Translations under genes and position numbers: made by a program
Source: Cellvibrio sp. OA-2007
GTDB lineage: Bacteria > Pseudomonadota > Gammaproteobacteria > Pseudomonadales > Cellvibrionaceae
NCBI RefSeq assembly: GCF_000953825.1
Contig: NZ_BBUL01000016.1
Coordinates: forward strand, 1 to 48,984
Direction of reading: 5' to 3'
DNA length: 48,984 bases
The notes under the pieces: generated by a model
Seen by the model: only the letters and a program-made list of their open reading frames with translations
The model's database searches: none
Told to the model about the DNA's origin: nothing
Shown: in pieces, positions 1 through 11,163 of the stretch
How positions within the stretch are numbered: the stretch's first letter is position 1
How the letters are laid out: each line of letters starts with the position of its first letter

Positions 1-1
1 C

Positions 2-2323
2 ACTGTATCAATCGATGTAATTGCCAATGACGGCAATGGCGGCACGGTGACTGATACCTTCGATATTGTCGTCGCCAATACCAACGATGCGCCCACAGTT
101 GCTTTTCCAATTGCAGACCAGAGTGCAACTGAAAATACCGCTTTCAATTTCACCTTTGGCGCTAATGTATTTGCTGATCCCGATGTTGGCGACACACTGA
201 CTTACAGCGCACAACTTGCGGGTGGCGGAGCCTTGCCAGCGTGGCTGAGCTTTAATTCCGCTACCCGCAGTTTTAGCGGTACACCGGCTCTTGGCGATGT
301 TGGCAGTATCAACATTGAGGTCACTGCGAATGACGGGCAGGGCGGTACAGTGAGCGATGTTTTTGCGCTCACTATTTCTAGCCTGCCGGTGAATGCACCG
401 CCGTTTGTACAGTCGCCTATTGCCGATCAAGTAGCTGCCGAGAACCAACGTTTTGATTACAGTTTTCCCGCGTCGACCTTTGTTGACCCAGAGGGTGCTC
501 CGCTAAGTTATTCCGCCCAATTGGTAGGCGGTGGATCTTTGCCAGCCTGGCTGAGTTTTGATGCAGCGACACGCAGTTTTAGCGGCACACCGACGGCGGG
601 CGATATAGGTAGCATCAACGTATTGGTGACGGCGAGTGATGGTAATGGCGGTTCTATTAGCGATAGCTTTGTTATTGTCGTCAACAACGTTAATGACGCA
701 CCGGTGCTGGTAAATCCTCCGGCCAACCAGACTGCGCTGGAAGACCTACCGTTTAGTGTGACCTTCCCCGCCAACATGTTTACTGATGCCGATGTGGGCA
801 CCACCTTAGTCTACAGCGCGCAATTATCCGGCGGCGGGCCCTTGCCCGGTTGGTTGGTGTTTGATGCCGCGACCCTGAGCTTTAGCGGCACACCTACACA
901 GGCGGATGTGGGAAACCTGAGTATTCACATCATCGCCAGCGATGGCATTGCCACTGCGACAGCACAATTTGAACTGACTGTGGTGGAGGTGAATGATGTG
1001 CCTGAAACCACCGGCAGTATCGTCATCAATAATATTGAAGACGCGGCGGGTGATCAGGTTGATTTATGGGCCTTGTTTAGCGATCAGGAAACTGCCACTC
1101 GCAATCTGGTATTTTCTGTCGTTAGCAATAGCAACCCGGCCTTGGTGACCAATGCGAGCATTGATCTTGCCACCGGTAAATTGCAGTTGAACTATGGCGC
1201 CAATCAGTTCGGCAGCAGCGATTTAATGGTGCGTGCGCAAGATGAGCAGGGCGCTTCGGTTGATACATTGGTACGCGTCAATATCGCATCGGTAAACGAT
1301 GTACCTGTATCGAGCGGCATAGCGGATATTAGCGTCAAGGCTGGCACTGCACCTCAGCAGATGAATCTGCGCAGCGTTTTTAGCGATGTGGAAAATGGCA
1401 CGGCGTTGAGCTGGACGCTGATGCAAAACAGCAATAATAGTGTGGTTCCAAACATTCAAATCGACCCGGCTACCGGCCTTATGACGCTCTCGTTTGCCTC
1501 TCAAACCGGTGGCGAGTCAACCATTACTCTGCGCGCGAAAGACAGCGATGGCGCTTGGGTAGAAACCTCGTTTAAAGTCACTGTAGCTGCGTTGGAAAAG
1601 CCACCCGTTACTGTGCCGCCGGTAGAGCCGCCAACCCCTCCAACAACGCCGCCTACCACACCTCCAACAACACCGCCTACCACAGATGGGCCAAAAACCC
1701 CTGATGGTGCAGATACAGATCTGCCAGAGATTCCCGGTGAATTGCCAAATCAGGGTGGCAATAACAGCCTTGAGCCACTGCTGCCGGATGGCTTGGACGC
1801 TCAACAAATTATCGTGGAAACCGGCGATAGCAATCACACTGACGCGGTGATTAACGATAAGTCCAGCCGCGATTATGAACGTGCTGAGGAGGTCAATAGC
1901 GATGGCAATGTTCCGCTTACCACCTTAACCGCCTCACCTAATCTGGCAGGCTTGATTGCGCCAGACGCCGGTTTTGCCCCTTGGGAAGAGGCGGATTTTG
2001 ATAATGAAGTGCGTCGGTTACGCGCACAGATGGATGAAGCCATGGTAGAAGAACAAGATCGCAAGGCGGTAGTGGCCGGTCTTACATTTTCTGTTACTAC
2101 CGGGTTGCTGATTTGGTCTTTGCGCGCGAGCAGTCTATTGTTAACCATGATGTCCATGCTGCCGCTCTGGCGCGGGCTGGATCCGCTACCTATTCTGGAT
2201 GAAGTGAACAAGCGTAAAAAAGAATTGGAGCAGCAGCGTAAAGACCGTGAGCGTGAAGACAAAAATGCCAAAGAAGTGGGTTATTTGTTTGACCATGCCC
2301 AGCGCAAAGAAAGCGGTTCATAA
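2..2323 (+). CDS. Large cadherin/Ig-like repeat protein, C-terminal part (5' end outside window)
   Basis: The frame is open from base 2, so the true start lies left of the window. At least three consecutive repeats of about 100 residues (roughly bases 70-380, 390-690 and 700-990) share the pattern 'ADPDVGDTLTYSAQL..LPAWLSF...RSFSGTP', typical of putative Ig (He_PIG) or dystroglycan-type cadherin-like repeats. Two more divergent beta-sandwich repeats follow (about 1000-1590). Next come a Pro-Thr hinge (about 1600-1690), an acidic stretch, one hydrophobic segment (about 2075-2160) and a highly charged Lys/Glu tail. I infer an envelope-anchored adhesin or large binding protein, but the C-terminal membrane segment with a charged tail is not the usual end of a type I-secreted adhesin. 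The diguanylate cyclase 29 bases downstream is probably in the same operon, which would suit a surface protein linked to c-di-GMP. The repeat family is clear and the function is inferred. Confidence 0.8.
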   Translation, partial: TVSIDVIANDGNGGTVTDTFDIVVANTNDAPTVAFPIADQSATENTAFNFTFGANVFADPDVGDTLTYSAQLAGGGALPAWLSFNSATRSFSGTPALGDVGSINIEVTANDGQGGTVSDVFALTISSLPVNAPPFVQSPIADQVAAENQRFDYSFPASTFVDPEGAPLSYSAQLVGGGSLPAWLSFDAATRSFSGTPTAGDIGSINVLVTASDGNGGSISDSFVIVVNNVNDAPVLVNPPANQTALEDLPFSVTFPANMFTDADVGTTLVYSAQLSGGGPLPGWLVFDAATLSFSGTPTQADVGNLSIHIIASDGIATATAQFELTVVEVNDVPETTGSIVINNIEDAAGDQVDLWALFSDQETATRNLVFSVVSNSNPALVTNASIDLATGKLQLNYGANQFGSSDLMVRAQDEQGASVDTLVRVNIASVNDVPVSSGIADISVKAGTAPQQMNLRSVFSDVENGTALSWTLMQNSNNSVVPNIQIDPATGLMTLSFASQTGGESTITLRAKDSDGAWVETSFKVTVAALEKPPVTVPPVEPPTPPTTPPTTPPTTPPTTDGPKTPDGADTDLPEIPGELPNQGGNNSLEPLLPDGLDAQQIIVETGDSNHTDAVINDKSSRDYERAEEVNSDGNVPLTTLTASPNLAGLIAPDAGFAPWEEADFDNEVRRLRAQMDEAMVEEQDRKAVVAGLTFSVTTGLLIWSLRASSLLLTMMSMLPLWRGLDPLPILDEVNKRKKELEQQRKDREREDKNAKEVGYLFDHAQRKESGS

Positions 2324-2352
2324 CCTATACGTAAATACATAAGCAAGGCGCG

Positions 2353-3864
2353 ATGATGGTTGGTTTTACTCCTGCGGTCAGGTTAAGTTTGGGCTTGGTG
2401 GTGCTGACAGTCTCCATCTTGATCCTTGCCCAAGCATTGGGTTTGACTCCCGGTGCCGAGCGGCAACAATTAGATGTGCGCAAGCGCTTGACGGAAACTC
2501 TCGCCTCGCAGGTGGGGGTGGCAATCATGCGTGGCGACGAGATTTTGCTGCAATACTTGCTGGAATCTACCGTAGAGCGCAATCCGGAAATAGAGTCGGC
2601 GGGTGTTCGGCGCAATGACGGCATTATCGTTTCGCAAACCAAGCTGCACGCTAAAAAATGGGCGGGCGCTAAACCCTATGAGTCCACCCCAACGCACGTG
2701 CGCTTTCCAATTATGCTCAATGGCGCCAAGCGCGCCGAGTTTGAAATCACGTTCGAACCCTTAATGAGCGACCAACACCCCATTTTTGGTATTCCCAGTT
2801 TCATCTTGCTAGTGGTGTTTGTATCGCTCAGCGGTTTTGTCGGTTTTTGGTTCTACATCAAGCGCGCGTTAAAACACCTGGACCCCAGCGCTGTGGTGCC
2901 AGCGCGGGTGCGCAATGCATTAAATATCCTCGCGGAGGGCGTGTTAATTCTGGATCGACGCGAACAGATTGTATTAGCTAATACAGCGTTGATTGAGCAT
3001 CTGGGGCGCACTGAGCAGGCCATTATGGCCAAAAAAGCCAGTAACCTCGGCTGGTTTTTAGATCCGAATCAAGAGGTGCGCGAATACCCTTGGCTTACTG
3101 CCATTAACACGGGTGTTAAACAAACTGGTGTGCGCCTACTCTTGCCGCAGGCTGATGACAGCGACAAAATTTTTCATGTGAATGCGGTGCCCATTCTGGA
3201 TGCCAAAGGCGCAAGTCAGGGCACTATTGCCGTGTTTGAAGACATTACCGAATTGGAAACCAAGAGCCGTTTGTTGGAGAATATGATCCAACAATTGGCG
3301 GCGAGCCAGGTAGCTATTGAGACCAAAAACAAAGAGCTGACCTACTTGGCCACGCGCGATCCACTCACCAATTGTTTCAACCGCCGTGCACTCTATGAGC
3401 ACCTCAATGGTAAGTTCGATGGCGCGCGTTCGTCTGACACTGAATTCAGTTGCATCATGGCGGATATCGATTTCTTCAAAAAAGTGAACGATACCTACGG
3501 CCATGCGGCGGGCGATGAGGTAATTAAAATGGCCGCCAACAGCTTGCGCGAAGTGGTGCGGGATATGGACATGGTGGCGCGTTTTGGCGGGGAAGAGTTC
3601 TGCGTGATATTGCCGGGGGCACCGCTGGAGCAAGCGCAGATGATTGCCGAACGCTGTCGCGAAAAAATTGAAAAGAAGGAGACCAATGGGATCAAAGTGA
3701 CAGGTAGCTTCGGAGTCACATCGATTCGTATGGGCGCCACTACTGCAAGCCAGCTTATCCAGCAGGCTGATGAGGCGCTCTATTACTCCAAGCAGCACGG
3801 GCGCAATCAGGTCACTTGCTGGGCGCCGGGTATGGAAAGCCTTATCGCCGAGAGTCAGCATTAA
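2353..3864 (+). CDS. Membrane diguanylate cyclase with PAS-like and GGDEF domains
   Basis: A GGDEF-family enzyme that would make c-di-GMP from two GTP. Residues about 9-30 form an N-terminal membrane segment. A periplasmic region of about 115 residues and a second membrane segment (about 145-168) follow. A PAS-like domain (about 185-310) contains 'ILAEGVLILDRREQIVLAN', then a short coiled linker leads to the GGDEF domain. The active-site loop is GGEEF at residues 412-416. An RxxD inhibitory site (RDMD, 403-406) lies five residues upstream, so product inhibition is expected. The start is one of two adjacent ATG codons (2353 or 2356). It lies 29 bases after the repeat protein, which suggests co-transcription. 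Confidence 0.93.
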   Translation: MMVGFTPAVRLSLGLVVLTVSILILAQALGLTPGAERQQLDVRKRLTETLASQVGVAIMRGDEILLQYLLESTVERNPEIESAGVRRNDGIIVSQTKLHAKKWAGAKPYESTPTHVRFPIMLNGAKRAEFEITFEPLMSDQHPIFGIPSFILLVVFVSLSGFVGFWFYIKRALKHLDPSAVVPARVRNALNILAEGVLILDRREQIVLANTALIEHLGRTEQAIMAKKASNLGWFLDPNQEVREYPWLTAINTGVKQTGVRLLLPQADDSDKIFHVNAVPILDAKGASQGTIAVFEDITELETKSRLLENMIQQLAASQVAIETKNKELTYLATRDPLTNCFNRRALYEHLNGKFDGARSSDTEFSCIMADIDFFKKVNDTYGHAAGDEVIKMAANSLREVVRDMDMVARFGGEEFCVILPGAPLEQAQMIAERCREKIEKKETNGIKVTGSFGVTSIRMGATTASQLIQQADEALYYSKQHGRNQVTCWAPGMESLIAESQH

Positions 3865-3903
3865 GTATTAAACCAACAGTCTCCCCAGATAAAGGGAGTC
3901 GTC

Positions 3904-3964
3904 ATCCCCGCTGCGGGGATCCATAGGTTTTTAAATTGGTAGCCAGACTCCCGCAAACGGGAGT
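3904..3964. repeat. Pair of short palindromes (REP-like) upstream of ftsK
   Basis: Two compact inverted repeats stand in the 245-bp gap before ftsK. ATCCCCGC/GCGGGGAT (3904-3911 with 3913-3920) sits in a GTCATCCCCGC...GCGGGGATCCAT context. ACTCCCG/CGGGAGT (3947-3953 with 3958-3964) has a CAAA loop. Spacing and flanks resemble the dispersed 'GTCATCCCCGC' palindromic repeats seen in many proteobacterial genomes. Neither is followed by a T-run on the plus strand, so they are poor intrinsic terminators for the diguanylate cyclase gene. Confidence 0.55.
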
Positions 3965-4109
3965 AGCGATGGATAAATAATCAGAATACCCAGTATTTTT
4001 AGCGTAATTTCCTCCAGAGTGATCTTGCCGGTGGTAAATCTGCCGCTAGTAATTACAATAGCCCTCGTTAATTTACTTACCGCTTTAGGCTATCAATCGG
4101 GAAACTCCA

Positions 4110-6467
4110 TTGAAATCAGTGACTCCGCAACGCCGCGCGCCCGCTTCTGAGCAAGCGTCCAATCTTCTCGTTCGTCTGTTAAAGGAGGGCGCACTGATTG
4201 GCTTGGGTGCAGTCTGTTTGTATTTGATGATCGCCATGGTCAGTTATGATGCGAATGATCCGGGCTGGTCAAAAACCGGCGAAAACAACATAGTACAAAA
4301 TGCAGGCGGCCCGTTTGGTGCCTGGATTGCCGATGTGTTCTTCTCACTGTTTGGCTATCTCGCCTATTTGTTTCCAGTAATGATCGCCTATCGCGCCTGG
4401 CTGGTGCTGAAAGATCGCACCCGCCAAGGTGGTATCGACTGGCTGTTTTTTGGCTTGCGCGCGGTGGGTTTGATATTGGTGATGGTGGCGGGTGCAGGTA
4501 TTGCCGCTATGCACTACAGCGATGGCGCATCGGTGCTGCCTTATTCCAACGGTGGCTTGCTGGGCGCTGCGGTATCCGATGGCGTTTTTCATGCATTTAA
4601 CTACACCGGCGGCACGCTGCTATTGTTGACCATGTTTCTGGTCGGTATGACCATTTTTACCGATCTATCCTGGCTCAAGTTGGCGGAAGATATTGGTCGT
4701 TGGATCTCCCTTGGTGTCGCGCGCGCGCTGGAAAAATGGCAAGTCTATCAACGCGAGCGGGCGGAAAAAAAGATCGCCGCGAAGGCACAAGAACATCGGC
4801 GTGAAGTCGTGGTGCAACACGCAAAAGTGGAAGCCAAGCGTCAGGCGCCAGTGATTATTGAAGAGCCGGTTAAAAAGAAACCCGCGCCCAGCCCGCGCAT
4901 CGAAAAAGAAAAACAGCCGTCATTGTTTGAATCGCTGGAGCCGGCTGTGGGCACCTTGCCGCCCTTGAGCTTGCTCGACCCAGCCGATAAACGCAGCGAC
5001 AAGGGTTACTCCAAAGAGTCGCTGGAGGCCATGTCCAAACTGCTGGAGTTTAAGCTCAAAGACTTCGGTATCGACATTGAAGTAGTTTCAGTTCAACCCG
5101 GCCCAGTCGTCACTCGTTTTGAAATCCAGCCCGCACCCGGCATTAAAGCGAGCCGCATCACTGGCCTCGCCAAAGATCTCGCCCGTTCACTCGCGGTGGT
5201 ATCGGTGCGGGTGGTAGAGGTGATTCCCGGTAAATCGGTAATGGGGATCGAAATCCCCAACGCACACCGTGAAATGGTGCGCTTGTCTGAAGTGATCTCA
5301 TCTGAAGTTTACGATAACGCCAAGTCTCCTTTAACCATGGCGCTGGGGCACGATATTTCCGGCGAGCCGATTGTGGCTGACCTCGCCAAAATGCCCCACT
5401 TGCTGGTGGCCGGTACTACCGGTTCGGGTAAGTCGGTGGGTGTTAACGTGATGTTGCTTAGCTTGCTGTACAAATCCACGCCCAAAGAAGTGCGCTTGAT
5501 ATTGGTCGACCCGAAAATGCTGGAACTTTCGGTCTATGAGGGCATTCCCCATTTGCTGACGCCGGTTATCACCGACATGAAAGACGCCTCCAACGGTCTG
5601 CGTTGGTGTGTGGGTGAGATGGAGCGCCGCTACAAACTGATGTCTGCGATGGGGGTGCGCAACCTCGCTGGTTTTAACCGTAAAGTGGAGGATGCCATCA
5701 AAGCCGGTGAGCCGATCAAAGACCCGCTATTCAAGCCGGAAGAGAATTTTGACCCAGGTGCAGAAGTAGCAACTGCGCCAGATTTGGCCGAGTTGCCATT
5801 TATTGTGGTGGTGATCGACGAATTTGCCGACATGATGATGATTGTCGACAAGAAAAAAGTAGAGCAATTGATCGCCCGTATCGCGCAAAAAGCCCGTGCG
5901 GCGGGCATTCACTTGATTCTCGCTACCCAGCGCCCATCGGTAGACATTATTACCGGCCTGATCAAGGCCAACGTGCCGACCCGTATCGCCTTTCAGGTTT
6001 CCTCCAAAATCGACTCGCGAACCATTCTGGATCAGGGCGGGGCAGATCAATTGCTCGGTCACGGCGACATGTTGTATCTGCCGTCCGGCACCAGCGTGCC
6101 CATTCGTGTACACGGTGCGTTTGTTGATGACCATGAGGTTCACAAGGTCGTCGCCGACTGGAAAAAACGTGGTGCGCCGCAATATATCGATGGCATCACC
6201 GATGACGACAACAACTCCATTCCGGTACCGGGTTTACCGAGCGAAGGCGGTGAAGATAGCGATGGCGAAACCGATGCGCTGTACGATGAAGCGGTCGCCT
6301 TCGTGATCGAATCGCGCAAAGCCTCTATCTCATCAGTGCAGCGCAAATTGCGCATCGGCTACAACCGTGCTGCGCGTTTGATCGAAACCATGGAGTCGGC
6401 AGGTGTAGTCTCCACCGCAGGCCATAACGGCAACCGCGAAGTATTAGTTGGCGGCGGGCGCGATTAA
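4110..6467 (+). CDS. ftsK: DNA translocase FtsK
   Basis: ATP-driven DNA pump at the division septum that clears and aligns chromosome termini for XerCD recombination. The N-terminus (about residues 25-190) has four membrane segments. A short charged linker rich in Lys, Glu and Ala (about 205-280) precedes the alpha/beta motor. Walker A is GTTGSGKS at 435-442 and Walker B is VVVIDEFAD with the Asp at about 570. The winged-helix gamma domain that reads KOPS sites is at the C-terminus (about 718-775, '[20 protein letters not shown]'). At 785 residues it is a short-linker FtsK, unlike the long E. coli protein. The start is TTG at 4110, with GGGA about seven bases upstream. It is followed by lolA, as in Pseudomonas. 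Confidence 0.97.
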   Translation: MKSVTPQRRAPASEQASNLLVRLLKEGALIGLGAVCLYLMIAMVSYDANDPGWSKTGENNIVQNAGGPFGAWIADVFFSLFGYLAYLFPVMIAYRAWLVLKDRTRQGGIDWLFFGLRAVGLILVMVAGAGIAAMHYSDGASVLPYSNGGLLGAAVSDGVFHAFNYTGGTLLLLTMFLVGMTIFTDLSWLKLAEDIGRWISLGVARALEKWQVYQRERAEKKIAAKAQEHRREVVVQHAKVEAKRQAPVIIEEPVKKKPAPSPRIEKEKQPSLFESLEPAVGTLPPLSLLDPADKRSDKGYSKESLEAMSKLLEFKLKDFGIDIEVVSVQPGPVVTRFEIQPAPGIKASRITGLAKDLARSLAVVSVRVVEVIPGKSVMGIEIPNAHREMVRLSEVISSEVYDNAKSPLTMALGHDISGEPIVADLAKMPHLLVAGTTGSGKSVGVNVMLLSLLYKSTPKEVRLILVDPKMLELSVYEGIPHLLTPVITDMKDASNGLRWCVGEMERRYKLMSAMGVRNLAGFNRKVEDAIKAGEPIKDPLFKPEENFDPGAEVATAPDLAELPFIVVVIDEFADMMMIVDKKKVEQLIARIAQKARAAGIHLILATQRPSVDIITGLIKANVPTRIAFQVSSKIDSRTILDQGGADQLLGHGDMLYLPSGTSVPIRVHGAFVDDHEVHKVVADWKKRGAPQYIDGITDDDNNSIPVPGLPSEGGEDSDGETDALYDEAVAFVIESRKASISSVQRKLRIGYNRAARLIETMESAGVVSTAGHNGNREVLVGGGRD

Positions 6468-6555
6468 ATTTTTATTAATTGAATCATTTATCTCAGGTTC
6501 ATCCGCACCCGATAGGATCTAGGTGTCAGTCACTCAATTTATTGCTGGAAATTAT

Positions 6556-7185
6556 ATGAACGTCTTGTCCCGAATTTTTACTGGTTTATTGTTGCTCGTG
6601 TCCGTTACTGCGCAGGCGGCTGACGATCAAGCTGCAGCGCAACTGCGTAAACAACTCGATGCTATGAACACATTGCAAGGCGACTTTGTACAAACTACCT
6701 ACGACAAAAAAGGTGTTGAACAAGAGTCCAGCAGCGGCAACTTTATGCTGATGCGCCCGGGCAAGTTTTATTGGAAAACGCTGGCGCCTATGCAACAGTT
6801 GTTGGTATCCAACAACAAAACCATTTGGCTTTATGATCCGGATTTGGAAACCGTTAATGAGCGCGCGTTCAGCGATGACCTGCGTGAAACTCCGGCGCTA
6901 CTATTAAGTTCTGATATAGCCCAACTGCGCAAAAGTTTTACCGTCACTCGCGATGAAAAAGAAAAATCTGCAGAAAAATATACGCTTACCCCAAAAGTGA
7001 CCGAGGGCATGTTTCAGCATTTAACGCTGGTGTTTAAGGCGAATCAGCTCACCGAGTTTGCGATTCAAGACAGTCTCGGCCAACTCACGCGCTGCGTATT
7101 AAGCAACGTGCAGCGCAACCAAACCCTGCCGGAAGAAAAATTCTTTTTTCAACCGCCGGAGGGTGTTGAAATCCTGAAAGATTAA
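6556..7185 (+). CDS. lolA: Outer-membrane lipoprotein carrier protein LolA
   Basis: Periplasmic chaperone that takes lipoproteins from LolCDE at the inner membrane to LolB at the outer membrane. I chose ATG 6556 over the upstream GTG at 6523 because it gives a clean signal peptide ([21 protein letters not shown], then ADDQ) and has CTGGA about eight bases upstream. The mature protein shows LolA hallmarks: '[14 protein letters not shown]' near the start, '[20 protein letters not shown]' in the strands around residues 75-95, and 'LWLYDPDLE'-like spacing. The total of 209 residues is normal for the family. Its stop is five bases before rarA, so the two are surely co-transcribed. Confidence 0.95.
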   Translation: MNVLSRIFTGLLLLVSVTAQAADDQAAAQLRKQLDAMNTLQGDFVQTTYDKKGVEQESSSGNFMLMRPGKFYWKTLAPMQQLLVSNNKTIWLYDPDLETVNERAFSDDLRETPALLLSSDIAQLRKSFTVTRDEKEKSAEKYTLTPKVTEGMFQHLTLVFKANQLTEFAIQDSLGQLTRCVLSNVQRNQTLPEEKFFFQPPEGVEILKD

Positions 7186-7190
7186 GCGCG

Positions 7191-8531
7191 ATGGATCTTT
7201 TTGGAAGTTCTGCGCCCGCCTATCAACCACTGGCGGCGCGCATGCGCCCGCGCAATCTCGACGATTATATCGGTCAGGAACATCTGCTCAGCGCCGGAAA
7301 ACCCCTGCGCGAAGCGATAGCGCGCGGCCAATTGCACTCGATGATTTTGTGGGGGCCACCGGGTGTAGGTAAAACGTCACTGGCAAAACTATTTGCAGAA
7401 CAAGCTGATGCACGGTTTGAATCTTTGTCGGCGGTTTTGTCGGGTGTCAAAGAAATTCGTGCCGCTGTCTCCAGCGCACAGCAAGAGCGAATTTCCAGTC
7501 GCCGCAAAACTATTTTGTTTGTCGATGAAGTGCACCGCTTTAACAAATCCCAGCAGGATGCGTTTCTCCCTTATGTGGAAGACGGCACTTTTATTTTTAT
7601 CGGTGCGACCACCGAAAATCCCTCGTTTGAATTAAATAACGCCTTGCTCTCGCGCTGCCGTGTTTATGTGCTGCGCGGCCTGCAACCGGAGCAATTAAAA
7701 AACGTATTACAGCAAGCGCTCGATGATAAAACCCGTGGCTTGGGTGAGCTGAATATTCGTATCGATGACGATACACTGATGACCCTCGCTCAAGCCGCCG
7801 ATGGCGATGCGCGCAAAGCGCTTAACCTGCTGGAAATTTCTGCCGACCTTGCCGATGAAGACGGCGATCATAAAGTCATCAATGAACAGGTGATTGCAGA
7901 AGTGCTCGCTTCTGATGTGCGCCGCTTTGATAAAGGTGGCGATATTTTCTACGAACAAATCTCGGCGTTGCATAAATCCGTGCGTGGCTCATCGCCCGAC
8001 GGCGCTTTGTATTGGTTGGCCAGAATGCTCGATGGCGGTTGCGATCCGCTCTATATCGCCCGCCGCGTAGTGCGCATGGCCAGTGAAGATATAGGCAATG
8101 CCGACCCGCGTGCGCTGCCGCTGTGTCTGTCGGCGTGGGATGTACAAGAGCGTTTGGGCAGCCCGGAAGGGCAGTTGGCTATTGCCCAAGCGGTCGCCTA
8201 TCTCGCCTGCGCACCCAAAAGTAATGCTGTGTATAATGCGTTCAATCAAGTCATGGCCGACGTGCGCAATCAACCGGCTTATGATGTTCCCGTGCATTTA
8301 CGCAATGCCCCAACCAAGCTGATGAAAAGCATGGATTACGGAGCGGAATATCGCTACGCCCATGACGAGCCAGGCGCTTATGCCGCAGGTGAGAACTATT
8401 TGCCGGAAGACATTGCCCAAGCTTGCTATTACCAACCAGTCGAGCGTGGGCTGGAATTAAAAATTCAGGAAAAACTTGCACATCTGCGCGAGTTGGATAA
8501 ACAAAGCAAAAAGAAACGCTACAAAAAATAA
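7191..8531 (+). CDS. rarA: Replication-associated recombination protein A (AAA+ ATPase)
   Basis: AAA+ ATPase of the RarA/MgsA/WRNIP1 family, which acts at stalled replication forks. Visible motifs are Walker A GPPGVGKT (55-62), Walker B VDEVHRF (111-117), sensor 1 '[11 protein letters not shown]' and the arginine-finger region '[11 protein letters not shown]'. The C-terminal clamp-loader-like oligomerisation region contains '[18 protein letters not shown]' and '[17 protein letters not shown]'. The length of 446 residues is standard. It sits between lolA (five bases) and crcB (12 bases) in a tight operon. Confidence 0.96.
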   Translation: MDLFGSSAPAYQPLAARMRPRNLDDYIGQEHLLSAGKPLREAIARGQLHSMILWGPPGVGKTSLAKLFAEQADARFESLSAVLSGVKEIRAAVSSAQQERISSRRKTILFVDEVHRFNKSQQDAFLPYVEDGTFIFIGATTENPSFELNNALLSRCRVYVLRGLQPEQLKNVLQQALDDKTRGLGELNIRIDDDTLMTLAQAADGDARKALNLLEISADLADEDGDHKVINEQVIAEVLASDVRRFDKGGDIFYEQISALHKSVRGSSPDGALYWLARMLDGGCDPLYIARRVVRMASEDIGNADPRALPLCLSAWDVQERLGSPEGQLAIAQAVAYLACAPKSNAVYNAFNQVMADVRNQPAYDVPVHLRNAPTKLMKSMDYGAEYRYAHDEPGAYAAGENYLPEDIAQACYYQPVERGLELKIQEKLAHLRELDKQSKKKRYKK

Positions 8532-8543
8532 GTTGGGATATTT

Positions 8544-8918
8544 ATGCAGTGGTTAGCAATCGCATTAGGTGGTGCGCTCGGCTCAGTACTTAGATTCGCT
8601 GCCGTTGGATATTTAACGCCGCTGCTGAATTACCGTTTTCCGTTCGGTACCTTTGTTGTCAATATTGTAGGTTCTTTTTTGATTGGCATGGCCTATGTGC
8701 TGTTAGTTGAAAAAGCCACTGTGCCAGCCGAATACCGGTTGTTTTTTATCACCGGATTATTGGGCGGGTTTACCACTTTTTCGGCGTTCTCGTTAGAAAT
8801 TTTACAGTTGTGGCAAGAAGGGCATGTGTTTAATGCGCTTGTTTATGCCAGCAGCTCGGTGATTTTAGGGTTGTTAATGGCTTTTGTTGGGATGGCCTTA
8901 ACCCAAAAATTATTTTAG
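8544..8918 (+). CDS. crcB: Fluoride channel CrcB/Fluc
   Basis: Small dual-topology fluoride exporter with four hydrophobic helices in 124 residues. The family signatures 'GGALGSVLRF', 'GTFVVNIVGSFLIGM' and 'GLLGGFTTFSAFSLE' are all present. The invariant Asn of the pore and the Phe residues of the 'FTTFSTF'-like box can be read. A GGGAT ribosome-binding site precedes the ATG. The gene lies in the rarA-serS operon with only 12 bases upstream, leaving no room for a fluoride riboswitch of its own. Confidence 0.95.
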   Translation: MQWLAIALGGALGSVLRFAAVGYLTPLLNYRFPFGTFVVNIVGSFLIGMAYVLLVEKATVPAEYRLFFITGLLGGFTTFSAFSLEILQLWQEGHVFNALVYASSSVILGLLMAFVGMALTQKLF

Positions 8919-8956
8919 TTTTTATTATTCATATCCTTTAACTTTTAAATAGATAA

Positions 8957-10252
<1,296 letters not shown>

Positions 10253-10276
10253 TTGCAAGTTTCACTCATGTGAACT

Positions 10277-10307
10277 GTAGGGTGGGTGGAGCGCAAGCGA
10301 TACCCAC
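10277..10307 (+). repeat. Single GTAG-starting palindromic repeat (REP-like)
   Basis: In the 84-bp gap after serS the sequence starts GTAGGGTGGGT and ends ACCCAC, with an AGCGCAAGCG centre, so it can fold into a hairpin. The leading GTAG is the conserved tetranucleotide of REP elements mobilised by RAYT enzymes. It differs from the element family at 30.8-35.5 kb and is the only copy of its type here. It could also act as a weak terminator after serS, although no T-run follows directly. Confidence 0.5.
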
Positions 10308-10336
10308 TTTTCTGTTATCGGGAGCCAGAAAATTAG

Positions 10337-11065
10337 ATGTTCACCAAAATCGATCACCTAAAAGCAATTCTCGATGCCCATCGTCCTCTGCCGGAATCGG
10401 TGGTTCATAACCTGCATGAAGATTTGGTGCTGCGCTGGACTTATAACTCCAATGCCATCGAAGGCAATACGCTTACACTGATGGAAACCAAAGTGGTGCT
10501 GGAAGGCATCACTATTGGTGGCAAAAGCCTGCGTGAACATTTTGAGGCGATTAATCACCGCGATGCGATTTTGTTTGTAGAAGAGTTGGTGCGGCAGCGT
10601 GAAGCTTTGTCCGAATGGCAGATCCGCAATATCCATCAACTGATTCTTAAAAATATTGATGAACAAAATGCCGGGCGTTATCGCAACCTGAACGTCTTGA
10701 TTTCCGGTGCGACTCATACTCCACCAGATCATCTGCTTGTGCCTGAAAGAATGGCCAGTTTTATTTCGGGACTAAATCTGGATTTACATCCCGTTGAATA
10801 TGCAGCGCGGGTGCATGTGGATTTTGTGGGCATTCATCCTTTCGTTGATGGCAATGGTCGCACATCGCGCTTACTGATGAATTTGGAATTAATGAAAGCC
10901 GGTTTTCCGCCTGTTGTTATTCCGGTTGAGCAGCGCTTACGTTATTACCAAGCTTTGGATCTTGCCCATACTCAGGGGGATTACCAACCTTTTATCCAAT
11001 TGGTGGTTGAAGTCGTTGAACAAAGTTTTGAACCCTATTTTTTTGCCTTAGGCATTAGACCTTAA
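10337..11065 (+). CDS. Fic family protein (AMP-transferase fold) with N-terminal inhibitory motif
   Basis: Fic-domain enzyme, probably transferring AMP from ATP to a hydroxyl of a target protein. The catalytic loop HPFVDGNGR lies at residues 167-175 and is complete, including the catalytic His167. The inhibitory helix motif (S/T)xxxE(G/N) is present at the N-terminus as SNAIEG (38-43), so the enzyme is expected to be autoinhibited (class II arrangement) rather than controlled by a separate antitoxin. The whole protein is only 242 residues and no extra DNA-binding domain is visible. It is inserted between serS and cysG, next to yefM-yoeB. The family is certain and the target is unknown. Confidence 0.93.
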   Translation: MFTKIDHLKAILDAHRPLPESVVHNLHEDLVLRWTYNSNAIEGNTLTLMETKVVLEGITIGGKSLREHFEAINHRDAILFVEELVRQREALSEWQIRNIHQLILKNIDEQNAGRYRNLNVLISGATHTPPDHLLVPERMASFISGLNLDLHPVEYAARVHVDFVGIHPFVDGNGRTSRLLMNLELMKAGFPPVVIPVEQRLRYYQALDLAHTQGDYQPFIQLVVEVVEQSFEPYFFALGIRP

Positions 11066-11102
11066 AGCGATACTTTCTGGCTTTGTCGTCACCTTTCATT
11101 CA

Positions 11103-11149
11103 TTGCCTTGTTTCCCGCCAATAAGTTACTATGTACGGAAACCCCGTAC
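11103..11149 (+). promoter_or_regulatory. Candidate promoter and operator of yefM-yoeB
   Basis: A plausible sigma-70 pair TTGCCT (11103-11108) and TACTAT (11127-11132) has an 18-bp spacer. The inverted repeat GTACGG/CCGTAC (11133-11138 with 11144-11149) follows directly and would cover the transcription start. YefM operators in other bacteria are short palindromes containing GTAC, so this is the likely autoregulatory site. The promoter assignment is by eye. Confidence 0.45.
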
Positions 11150-11163
11150 GTTATAGGTGCCCT

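Noticed and set aside
1501-1683. Gly/Val-rich minus-strand peptide
   Set aside because: It is the complement of the Pro-Thr hinge of the repeat protein.
3136-3861. 241-residue minus-strand open frame
   Set aside because: Antisense shadow of the GGDEF/PAS gene, without a ribosome-binding site or family pattern.
8532-8543. Fluoride riboswitch before crcB
   Set aside because: Only 12 bases separate rarA and crcB, so no aptamer fits.
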